Shown here: positions 33,701 to 41,039 of the stretch, piece after piece
Layout: each line of letters starts with the position of its first letter
Numbering within the stretch: the first letter of the stretch is position 1
DNA from: an uncultured Eubacterium sp.
GTDB taxonomy: Bacteria; Bacillota; Clostridia; Lachnospirales; Lachnospiraceae
Direction: 5' to 3'
Length of the DNA: 46,116 nt
NCBI GenBank assembly: GCA_910584595.1
Contig: CAJUBQ010000034.1
Span: forward strand, 1 to 46,116
Made by a program: the position numbers and the translations under genes
Notes under the pieces: generated by a model
The model's input: the letters and a program-made list of their open reading frames with translations, nothing else
Databases searched by the model: none
What the model was told of the DNA's origin: nothing

Positions 33701-33742
33701 ATAACCTCCAAAAAATGCCTGTTTTACCACAATATTATTTTT

Positions 33743-33771
33743 ATTATAACACAGCCATTTGTATATGAAAA
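33743..33771 (-). promoter_or_regulatory. Promoter of the cdaA-glmM-polysaccharide run
   Basis: On the minus strand -35 TTTTCA (33771-33766), 17-bp spacer, and the extended -10 TGTTATAAT whose TATAAT is 33748-33743. It lies about 40 bases before the start codon and directly behind the yvyF terminator. It is the only strong promoter I see for the following 24 kb. Confidence 0.75.
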
Positions 33772-33803
33772 GTTTTTTTGTATGTGAAGAAGTGAAAAAA
33801 GTG

Positions 33804-33836
33804 TTAAAAAAGAGAATGCACTCGTGCATTCTCTTT
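33804..33836 (-). terminator. Strong Rho-independent terminator after yvyF
   Basis: Perfect 13-bp stem AAAGAGAATGCAC / GTGCATTCTCTTT (33809-33821 and 33824-33836). On the minus strand it ends in a run of six T (the last T's of the stem plus three more) before AACAC. It separates recD2-comF-yvyF from the c-di-AMP operon. Confidence 0.92.
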
Positions 33837-33855
33837 CGTATTTTTCTGTATTCAC

Positions 33856-34263
33856 TTAGGTATCCAAAAATCTCATTCGGTTTCCATCGGATTTTTTCGG
33901 CGCCTCCGTCTTTACCGGCTGCGGCTGTTCCACTGCATGATTTAACGTATTAATCATCTTACCTTTACATGCATCACAGTATTTTCCAAATTTTATCATC
34001 GCGCCACAATTCATACACTCAATGCCGACCTGTGAATCATCTGAAAATTTCAGCCGTTCTTCACGCACCCACGTCTTTAACTGTTTGACAGATACTTCAT
34101 TTGCTTCTGACACATCCTGAAGTGATGCATGTGGATTCGAACGAATATAGTCTTTCACTACCTTGAACTTTTCCTCCAGCTTTTCCACGCAGGACGGACA
34201 GATCACCGGCCCTGACAAATAGTTAAAAATACGTTTGCAGCTTTTACATGTCCTTACATCCAT
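33856..34263 (-). CDS. yvyF: YvyF-like flagellar-region protein with two zinc-ribbon pairs
   Basis: 135 residues from the ATG with AGGGGG upstream; the frame is open for 27 codons more, into comF, without a ribosome site. Four CxxC pairs: Cys6/9 (CKSC), Cys22/25 (CPSC), Cys83/86 (CMNC) and Cys96/99 (CDAC). A helix-turn-helix-like stretch lies at 45-70 (SLQDVSEANEVSVKQLKTWV). This matches the flagellar operon protein family of YvyF, whose gene follows comFC in Bacillus subtilis too. Probably regulates flagellar gene expression. The flgM, flgN and flgK genes that follow in Bacillus are absent here; a terminator follows instead. Confidence 0.88.
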   Translation of the reverse strand: MDVRTCKSCKRIFNYLSGPVICPSCVEKLEEKFKVVKDYIRSNPHASLQDVSEANEVSVKQLKTWVREERLKFSDDSQVGIECMNCGAMIKFGKYCDACKGKMINTLNHAVEQPQPVKTEAPKKSDGNRMRFLDT

Positions 34264-34312
34264 AATATGCCCCCTTTTGCTTCTATATCGAAGCTGCATG
34301 CTTCTTATTAAT

Positions 34313-35029
34313 TTATTTATTGAAACTCTGCTGACCTTGCCCAATGCTGATGCACAAATAAAATACGTCTTTGATGCCTGACTGCTTTAATGCAAGCGCA
34401 GCAGCGTCTATCGTACTGCCTGTCGTATAAATATCATCAACCAACAGGATTCTTTTTAAGTTTACTACATTTTTATTCATTTTAAAAGCATTTTTAAGAT
34501 TATTTTTTCTTTCCTGCACCGAAAGTTCTTTTTGCGGCACCGTATCACGCACACGCACAAGCATTTTATTCTCATACTTCAGTCCGCATAATTCACTGAA
34601 CCTTCTGCCAAACAAATCCGCCTGATTAAATCCTCTTTTGCGCATCCTCTTTTTAGAAAGCGGAACCGGCATAACCAGATCGATATCCAAACTCTGTACC
34701 CAGCCTGCATAGCAACGAACAGCCTGCATCGCCAAAAACTCCGTATAATCTCTGCGATTCCCATATTTATAACGATATAATATCCCACGCATCGGCCCCT
34801 GATATAAAAATACCGCACGCCCTTGTTCAAATTCATGCTTTTTGCCGGCACAGTCCGAACAGTACTCCTGCTGTGCATGTGCTAACGGTTTGCCGCAGCA
34901 ATAACATCTCGGTTCGACTACATAACGGAGTTTTTTAAAACATTCCGGACAAATAAGCGTATCTCGCAATATGCGGTTGCAGACCGGACAGCGGTTCGGA
35001 TACAGCAGCGTCAGAATTTTACGGATAAT
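34313..35029 (-). CDS. comF: ComF-family phosphoribosyltransferase-like competence protein, with abnormal start
   Basis: Phosphoribosyltransferase fold with the PRPP loop ILLVDDIYTTGST and zinc-ribbon pairs at the N-terminus. Homology clearly begins upstream of the first usual start codon (TTG at 34969): the frame carries ILTLLYPNRCPVCNRIL before RDTLICPEC, exactly the expected ComF beginning. Between the preceding in-frame TGA and that TTG there is no ATG, GTG or TTG. I place the start at ATT (35029), which has AAGGA 8 bases upstream and gives 238 residues. The alternative is ATG 35055, one base out of frame, followed at once by the slippery heptamer GGGAAAA and TAA. ComF is needed for DNA uptake; it is co-transcribed with recD2 and yvyF. 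Confidence 0.8.
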   Translation of the reverse strand: MIRKILTLLYPNRCPVCNRILRDTLICPECFKKLRYVVEPRCYCCGKPLAHAQQEYCSDCAGKKHEFEQGRAVFLYQGPMRGILYRYKYGNRRDYTEFLAMQAVRCYAGWVQSLDIDLVMPVPLSKKRMRKRGFNQADLFGRRFSELCGLKYENKMLVRVRDTVPQKELSVQERKNNLKNAFKMNKNVVNLKRILLVDDIYTTGSTIDAAALALKQSGIKDVFYLCISIGQGQQSFNK

Positions 35030-35066
35030 GTTTTTTATCCTTATTATTTTCCCATCGATTTTTCTA

Positions 35067-37298
35067 TCACTCCTTCATTCCTTCCAGTTCTAAAATTCGT
35101 TCCTTTAATCCGCTAAAACGCTTTTGTTCGCTCTTGTTAAACGCCATATATTCAAACGTCTGCTCATCTCCGACTAATGTAACACATTTTTTCGCCCTTG
35201 TAACTGCCGTATAGAGCAGATTACGGTTCATCAGCATCTTAGGCCCGCTCAGCAGAGGAATGACAACCGCCGGATACTCGCTGCCCTGAGATTTGTGTAT
35301 CGTAATGGCATAAGCAAGTTCCAGCTCTTCCAACATTTTAAACGGATATTCTACGATGCGCCCTTCATCAAATTCTACTGTCATCAGTTCTGTAATCTCC
35401 CGAATACTGCGAATCACACCCATATCTCCATTAAAAATACCCATGCCCCGTTCCACAGCAATCCCATATCGGTTTTTGACTTCCCATTCGATCTGGTAGT
35501 TATTTTTAATCTGCATGACCTTATCCCCTTCACGGAAAATCATTTCACCGCGCTCTTTCTCCGCTTTTTTTGGCGACGGCGGATTCATGTACTGCTGCAA
35601 TACCATATTGAGACGGTCTACGCCAAGCAGGCCTTTACGCATCGGCGTCAACACCTGGATATCATACATCTGCGCATCCACATACTTCGGCATCTTCTGA
35701 ATTACAAGCTGAAGCACAACATTGATAATCTTATCAGCATCATAACGCTTTAAAAAGAAAAAATCTTTGCTTTTATTATCCAGACTGACCGGTTCGCCGC
35801 GGTTTATTTTATGCGCGTTGACAATAATATCACTCTGGCTTGCCTGCCTGAAAATTTTCGTCAGCCGCACAACCTGATAAACGCCTGCATCAATCATATC
35901 CCTTAATACGCTTCCAGGGCCGACGCTTGGAAGCTGATTGATATCTCCGACAAGAATCAGCCTTGTAGATGGCGCTATCGCTTTCAACAATGAGTTCATC
36001 AATGTAATATCTACCATAGACATTTCGTCTATAATGACTGCATCCGTTTCCAGCGGATTGGATTCGTTGCGCTCAAAGCCTGCGTTTCCTTCCATTCCGC
36101 CGTTTAGTTCCAGCATACGGTGAATTGTTCGCGCTTCATATCCGGTCGTTTCACTCATACGCTTTGCGGCACGTCCCGTCGGCGCCGCCAGCATAAAATC
36201 CAAACCTTCCAGTTCATACAGGCGTATAATCGAATTAATTGTTGTCGTCTTTCCGGTTCCCGGCCCTCCGGTAATAATGAGCAGGCCGTTTCTCGCCGCT
36301 TCACAGACTGCCTCCCGCTGCAGCTCATCCAACACAACCTTTGAGCTTTGCTGTATCGCAGCAATCTTTGCTTCCAGATTCACCCGTACCGTTTCCTGTC
36401 GTACATTTAACTGCTGCAGCATCACCGCAACATTATGTTCCATATTATAATAAGACGCCGCATAAATCTGCATGACATCTTTTTGTTCTTTTATCACAAT
36501 TTTACGGACCACAGCCATATCCATATAATGCTTTTCAATCAGATTCGCGTCTACCCCCAGCATTTCCGATACTTTTTCTGTTAAATTCTCTTTTGGAAGA
36601 TACGTATGCCCTTCCCCGCCTGCCTGCTGCAATACGTACAAAATGCCGCTGCGGATACGAAAATCCGAATCTGCCATAATGCCGGCACGATTTGCAATCT
36701 CATCTGCAATCCGAAAACCTACCCCTTGTATATCATCCGCCAGGCGATATGGATTCTCCCTGATAATCGTATAGATCTGCGGTCCATATGTCTGGTAAAC
36801 TTTGACTGCCAGAGACAATGTGATTCCAAACTGCTGCAAAAAGATCATTGCCTGACGCTGTTCTTTCTTTTCTTCTACCTGAGCCGCAATTTCCTGTGCC
36901 TTACGCTCACTGATTCCGCGAATTTCTGCCAGCCGTTCCGGCTCTTCTTCGATCACACGAAACGTATCTTTGCCAAATTTCCGAACAATACGTGCTGCAA
37001 GCGCCGCGCCGACTCCTTTTACTGCGCCGGAACCAAGATACCTTTCCATAGCAAATTCATCCTCAGGCTCCTTCTCTTCATAGGATTCCACTTTAAATTG
37101 TCTGCCATATGCCGGATGTTCCGTATAACCACCTGTAAATTCCACATTGATCCCAACTGTAATGCCACGCAGATTTCCTACGCAGGTCAACTCCCCTTCT
37201 TCTGTTACAAGTGTTAGCACACAATAGCCGTTTTCCTCGTTTTGAAATATGAAATTATCAATATATCCCGTAACTTTTTCCAAATCCACATCTCCCAT
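35067..37298 (-). CDS. recD2: RecD2-type 5'-3' DNA helicase
   Basis: 743 residues. N-terminal OB-like and helix-hairpin-helix region (about 85-200; GSGAVKGVGAALAARIV, GVGFRIADEIA), Walker A GGPGTGKTT (344-352), motif II VIIDEMSMVD, GDINQLPSVGPGSVL, and the C-terminal UvrD-like part with AYAITIHKSQGSEYPAVVIP and LYTAVTRAKKCVTLVG. This is the RecD2/YrrC family found without RecBC, working in replication-fork repair. ATG assigned; its ribosome site is poor, and a TTG five codons on has GGGAG 8 bases upstream, so the true start may be 37283. A terminator lies directly upstream. Confidence 0.95.
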   Translation of the reverse strand: MGDVDLEKVTGYIDNFIFQNEENGYCVLTLVTEEGELTCVGNLRGITVGINVEFTGGYTEHPAYGRQFKVESYEEKEPEDEFAMERYLGSGAVKGVGAALAARIVRKFGKDTFRVIEEEPERLAEIRGISERKAQEIAAQVEEKKEQRQAMIFLQQFGITLSLAVKVYQTYGPQIYTIIRENPYRLADDIQGVGFRIADEIANRAGIMADSDFRIRSGILYVLQQAGGEGHTYLPKENLTEKVSEMLGVDANLIEKHYMDMAVVRKIVIKEQKDVMQIYAASYYNMEHNVAVMLQQLNVRQETVRVNLEAKIAAIQQSSKVVLDELQREAVCEAARNGLLIITGGPGTGKTTTINSIIRLYELEGLDFMLAAPTGRAAKRMSETTGYEARTIHRMLELNGGMEGNAGFERNESNPLETDAVIIDEMSMVDITLMNSLLKAIAPSTRLILVGDINQLPSVGPGSVLRDMIDAGVYQVVRLTKIFRQASQSDIIVNAHKINRGEPVSLDNKSKDFFFLKRYDADKIINVVLQLVIQKMPKYVDAQMYDIQVLTPMRKGLLGVDRLNMVLQQYMNPPSPKKAEKERGEMIFREGDKVMQIKNNYQIEWEVKNRYGIAVERGMGIFNGDMGVIRSIREITELMTVEFDEGRIVEYPFKMLEELELAYAITIHKSQGSEYPAVVIPLLSGPKMLMNRNLLYTAVTRAKKCVTLVGDEQTFEYMAFNKSEQKRFSGLKERILELEGMKE

Positions 37299-37341
37299 TC
37301 AGGAACAGTTTCTTAGCAACAGTTCATCATTTATCAGGCAT

Positions 37342-37387
37342 GAAAAATGCAGGATGTACTCTTTGCTTATTCAGCGCCATCCTGCAT
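37342..37387 (-). terminator. Terminator of the mbl-flagellar operon
   Basis: Stem ATGCAGGATG (37347-37356) / CATCCTGCAT (37378-37387), 21-base loop. On the minus strand it is followed by TTTTTC. It lies 23 bases after the rod-binding protein stop codon. Confidence 0.8.
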
Positions 37388-37409
37388 CTGTTTTATTGTA
37401 TCACCGCTG

Positions 37410-37766
37410 TTATTCCTCTGTAATGCCGTAATTGCGTTTCATCTGCTCATACAGCTGCTGAGCCAGTGGTCCGCCTGACTGCTCCGTCGTCTGCGTAGCA
37501 ACCTTTTGTATCACACCATCTTTGAAATAATCGACCAGTGATGACAGAGAAGAATCTGCATTTTCATCACTGCCAATTGTTTTGAACATTTCTTTGTAAA
37601 CCTGCTCCATAAAATAAGATTCAAATTCACGGCAGACCTCTTTCAGTTCATCTGCCGACTCAGAAGCATTTATGTTATCCAGTTTTCCGGATAACGCAGA
37701 ACCTGAAGCTGCATTTACGACAGACGGGTCTACATAGGAATTCAGTCCGTTAACAGCTAAACTCAT
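37410..37766 (-). CDS. Rod-binding protein (FlgJ N-terminal domain type)
   Basis: 118 residues. ATG 37766 with AGGAGG 8 bases upstream; a GTG two codons earlier is unlikely. The rod-binding domain is visible (LKEVCREFESYFMEQVYKEM, then VDYFKDGVIQKVATQ, GGPLAQQLYEQMKRNYG). The muramidase domain of proteobacterial FlgJ is absent, as is usual in Firmicutes. Assists assembly of the flagellar rod through the wall. It follows flgG by 12 bases. Confidence 0.88.
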   Translation of the reverse strand: MSLAVNGLNSYVDPSVVNAASGSALSGKLDNINASESADELKEVCREFESYFMEQVYKEMFKTIGSDENADSSLSSLVDYFKDGVIQKVATQTTEQSGGPLAQQLYEQMKRNYGITEE

Positions 37767-37778
37767 AAACACAACCTC

Positions 37779-38594
37779 CTATCGTTTCAGATTATTTGCC
37801 TGCTCAAGCATCGTGTCAGAAGTTGTAATCGCACGTGAATTTAATTCATAAGCTCTCTGTGCAACAATCATATTTACCATTTCATCTGCAACCTGTACGT
37901 TCGAACTTTCCAAAAATCCCTGACGGACAGTACTCCGTCTTAAACCGGCCGTCGTCGCCTCATTCATTGGCGCTCCGGAAGCCGCTGTCTCCACATAATA
38001 TGTACCGGCAATTTTTTCAAGACCTGCATCGTTATTAAACTGCCATAAACCTACCGACTGATTCAACGGCACATATACATTTTGTACATCCATATATCCA
38101 ATCACACCGTCTGTAGAAATCGTAACACGGCTTGCATCCACTTCATCCGGAAGGATAATTTCATTTCCATTCGTATCCATGACCTGATAGCCTTCTGACG
38201 TACATAAGGTCAGACCATTCGCTCCCTGGCTCCAGTAAAAATCACCGTTTCTTGTATAATATACCTGATTGTCCAAACCATTTACCGCAAACAATCCATC
38301 ACCGGCAATCGCTAACGCACTGTTGCTCTCTACATCCTGCATCTGTCCGTCGCTAAAATGAGAAGTGACCGACGCAAGCCTTGTTCCCAGACCAACCTGT
38401 GCGGAAATCGGCTTCTGCGCTCCGTTTGCAGACGTTGTTTCTGTCTGAATCGTTTGATATAATAACGTCTTAAATTCCGGTTTTTCTGTCTTGTATCCGA
38501 CTGTGTTAACGTTTGCGAGGTTGTGAGATATCGCATCCACATTCGCCTGCTGAGCACGCATACCAGATGCAGCACTCCATAATGCTCTCATCAT
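37779..38594 (-). CDS. flgG: Flagellar rod/hook-basal body protein, FlgG type
   Basis: 271 residues. N-terminal rod motif ANVDAISHNLANVNTVGYKT and C-terminal ESSNVQVADEMVNMIVAQRAYELNSRAITTSDTML, both packing in the axial coiled coil. The middle beta domain (about 85-190) is typical of FlgG-like proteins. Probably the distal rod; equivalent to FlhP of Bacillus subtilis, which also follows mbl and flhO. ATG with AAGGAG 11 bases upstream. 132 bases separate it from flgF. Confidence 0.93.
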   Translation of the reverse strand: MMRALWSAASGMRAQQANVDAISHNLANVNTVGYKTEKPEFKTLLYQTIQTETTSANGAQKPISAQVGLGTRLASVTSHFSDGQMQDVESNSALAIAGDGLFAVNGLDNQVYYTRNGDFYWSQGANGLTLCTSEGYQVMDTNGNEIILPDEVDASRVTISTDGVIGYMDVQNVYVPLNQSVGLWQFNNDAGLEKIAGTYYVETAASGAPMNEATTAGLRRSTVRQGFLESSNVQVADEMVNMIVAQRAYELNSRAITTSDTMLEQANNLKR

Positions 38595-38726
38595 AATTAC
38601 TTATTCTCCTTCCACGGCGCTCCATGCCCTTCTTTGCCATCCATATCATTATTATCGACGAGTTCGGCCGTTTCCGTAACCGATCATTTACACATATTAT
38701 CATGAAAAAAATGTTTGATTGCTCAT

Positions 38727-39533
38727 TTATTGTGTTTTCCCAACCTGATTCACTGCCTTATCCAGCATAGAATCAAATGTTTGAATCATTTTCTGATTCG
38801 ATTCATAAGCTCTTGCAATCGTAATCATAGTGACCATCTCATCTACAACTTTTACATTAGACGCTTCAATATTTCCCTGTTCAATACTGCCCTCTGCAGC
38901 AATTGCCTGGCCGCCGTCCACGAGATCATACATATTCTCTCCATATTTAGATAAGAAATTATAATCTTCAAAATCAACCAGCCCAAGCTGGCCAACCAAC
39001 TGGTCATTTTGATAAATAAATCCTGCTTTGTCAATTCTGAAATCCTGATTCGGATCCAGTTGTATATAATTATTTGCAGCAGGATCACCGTTTAACGCAC
39101 CATTTTGACTGAGTACGTAATCACCATCTTTTGTACGTAAAAATCCGTCCGCACTAATTGTAAACGCACCATCTCTTGTATATTTTACGGAAGTGTTTCC
39201 TGCTTTATCGGTAAAGGAAATTGCAAAAAAACCATTGCCATCAATCGCACAGTCATATTTGTTATCCGTCACTTTAAAACTTCCCTGTGTGTAATTCGTA
39301 TAGGTCTCACCAATTTTTACACCCATATTGATATCCCCAAGCGACCTAGCACGCCAGGTTGGTACGGAAGAGTCTTTGATACGCATCGCCAGTTTCGATT
39401 CAAACGATTCTGCTGTCGCGCCTTCCTTTTTATAACCATTTGTGTCTGCATTTGCCAGGTTATTTGTAATGACATCCATACGATTCATTTCATTTATCAT
39501 ACCTGTCCATGCTGTATACAACCCTTTTAACAT
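38727..39533 (-). CDS. flgF: Flagellar rod protein, FlgF type
   Basis: 268 residues. N-terminus MLKGLYTAWTGMINEMNRMD and NNLANADTNGYKKEG, C-terminus GNIEASNVKVVDEMVTMITIARAYESNQKMIQ. Same architecture as the following gene; this is the FlhO/FlgF member by order. Secreted by the flagellar export gate, forming the proximal rod. ATG with AAAGGAAAGGA upstream, 32 bases after mbl. Confidence 0.9.
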   Translation of the reverse strand: MLKGLYTAWTGMINEMNRMDVITNNLANADTNGYKKEGATAESFESKLAMRIKDSSVPTWRARSLGDINMGVKIGETYTNYTQGSFKVTDNKYDCAIDGNGFFAISFTDKAGNTSVKYTRDGAFTISADGFLRTKDGDYVLSQNGALNGDPAANNYIQLDPNQDFRIDKAGFIYQNDQLVGQLGLVDFEDYNFLSKYGENMYDLVDGGQAIAAEGSIEQGNIEASNVKVVDEMVTMITIARAYESNQKMIQTFDSMLDKAVNQVGKTQ

Positions 39534-39565
39534 GTGCTTACTTCCTTTCCTTTATCTTACCGTTT

Positions 39566-40561
39566 TTAATCGTCGTCACGTTTTCCGGCTAAAAATTCCA
39601 CAAACTTTCCGGTCCCTACTGCAACGCATGTCATCGGTTCTTCCGCAGTCATTGTATTAATTCCTGTTTTTTCTTCAATCAGCTCTTCCAGCCCGCGAAG
39701 CAGCGCTCCGCCGCCTGTCAGCACAATGCCGCGGTCTGCTACATCCGCCGCCAGCTCCGGCGGTGTTTTTTCCAATACACTGTGAACCGCCTCGACAATC
39801 TGCAGCGTTGCTTCCCGCAGCGCCTCTTCCGTCTCTTCTGAGGATACGGTAACCGTCTTTGGCAATCCGGTCACAAGATTCCGCCCGCGAACATCTATCG
39901 TTTCCGGCTGCGCCAATGGATAACATGTGCCGATCTTGATTTTAATATCCTCAGCTGTACGTTCTCCAATTAAAAGATTGTGCTTCTTTCTCATATACCG
40001 GACAATCGCTTCATCAAAATCATCGCCCGCAATCTTGATTGAAGTGCTTACTACAGAACCGCCCAGTGAAATTACTGCAATATCTGCGGTGCCGCCTCCG
40101 ATATCCACAATCATATTGCCGCATGGCCTTGAAATATCAATTCCAGCGCCAATCGCAGCTGCAATCGGTTCTTCTATAATCATAACCTCTCTGGCTCCCG
40201 CCTGATAAGTCGCATCTTCTACCGCCTTTTTTTCCACCTCGGTAACTCCGCTCGGCACGCAAACGCTAATCCGTGGTTTGCGGAAACTCTTTTTGCCAAG
40301 CGCCTTTTGTATAAAATACTTAATCATTTTTTCTGTTACCGTATAATCAGAAATAACACCCTGCCGCAGCGGCCGCACCGCAACAATATTTCCCGGCGTA
40401 CGCCCCAGCATCAGTCTGGCCTCTTCACCAATCGCTTTTATCTTATTCGTATCGCGGTCAAATGCTACTACAGAAGGCTCTTTTAATACAACGCCTTTTC
40501 CTTTAATATAAACCAGAATACTGGCTGTTCCTAAATCAATTCCAATATCTGCTCCCATCAT
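39566..40561 (-). CDS. mbl: MreB/Mbl-family actin-like cell shape protein
   Basis: 331 residues. ATP-binding motifs IGIDLGTASILVY (phosphate 1), VDIGGGTADIAVISLGG (phosphate 2) and IVLTGGGALLRGL (adenosine). Forms membrane-associated filaments that guide side-wall synthesis. Assigned to Mbl rather than MreB because flgF and flgG follow, as in Bacillus subtilis mbl-flhO-flhP, and because mreC/mreD are absent. ATG with AAAGGGG upstream. It has a long upstream region with a probable promoter. Confidence 0.93.
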   Translation of the reverse strand: MMGADIGIDLGTASILVYIKGKGVVLKEPSVVAFDRDTNKIKAIGEEARLMLGRTPGNIVAVRPLRQGVISDYTVTEKMIKYFIQKALGKKSFRKPRISVCVPSGVTEVEKKAVEDATYQAGAREVMIIEEPIAAAIGAGIDISRPCGNMIVDIGGGTADIAVISLGGSVVSTSIKIAGDDFDEAIVRYMRKKHNLLIGERTAEDIKIKIGTCYPLAQPETIDVRGRNLVTGLPKTVTVSSEETEEALREATLQIVEAVHSVLEKTPPELAADVADRGIVLTGGGALLRGLEELIEEKTGINTMTAEEPMTCVAVGTGKFVEFLAGKRDDD

Positions 40562-40726
40562 GTACAGATATCCCCTTTCATCTCTTCTTTTTCCTGCATA
40601 TGCAATCGGATATCACTGTCCGGCTTATGCACTTTTCTGTAATGTATGATTTACTTGCACATCCTGTTCCGTTATCATCTGCGAACCTGTGAATGTGCTA
40701 TCCTCTATTTTGCCATATTAATTCCT

Positions 40727-40732
40727 ATTATA
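40727..40732 (-). promoter_or_regulatory. Candidate -10 of the mbl operon
   Basis: Minus-strand TATTGTATATAATAGG contains a perfect TATAAT. The -35 position is not a match, and the leader would be about 160 bases. Confidence 0.35.
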
Positions 40733-40993
40733 TACAATAAATTCCATTTTTCCTAGCACTTTTTTATTTTTCACATTTTCTTAAATATTCTGCGAAATTT
40801 TACACCGTTTTTGTGCAATTTTATCCATTTTATGTAATAAATGGGGAACTATGAACAGACATTCCGTCACTGTTTCAAAATGCGGCATCCACTCTGTGTT
40901 ATCCGGCTATGTACATGATTGATTTTATTATAGATAATATATGGAAAAAAATCAATGGAGGATTTAGGAATTTTTATGCACCTGCTGCATGAA

Positions 40994-41027
40994 CGTAACA
41001 GTTCAGATTACCCATTGAACTGTTACG
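40994..41027. repeat. Small hairpin repeat downstream of uvrA
   Basis: Perfect 12-bp arms CGTAACAGTTCA (40994-41005) and TGAACTGTTACG (41016-41027) with loop GATTACCCAT. Closely related to the hairpin at 17300-17329. No T-tract on either strand, but its position 13 bases after the uvrA stop would let it protect the 3' end of the message. Confidence 0.8.
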
Positions 41028-41039
41028 TATCCAGAACAT

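Larger units (their letters stand above)
40562..41039. other. Long intergenic region between uvrA and mbl
   Basis: 478 bases, AT-rich in its middle. It holds a candidate -10 for mbl (minus-strand TATAAT at 40732-40727, preceded by TTGTA, no clear -35), and near uvrA a perfect hairpin (40994-41027). I find no convincing gene, RNA gene or classic terminator. Confidence 0.6.

Noticed and set aside
38595..38726. Possible sigma-28 flagellar promoter between flgF and flgG (GTCGATAA)
   Set aside because: The -10-like box has no TAAA-like partner 15 bases upstream; the gap may only be a spacer in the operon.
40850..40870. Near match to a LexA-like site (GAATGTCTGTTC on the minus strand)
   Set aside because: Imperfect, and it lies behind uvrA and far ahead of mbl rather than before a repair gene.
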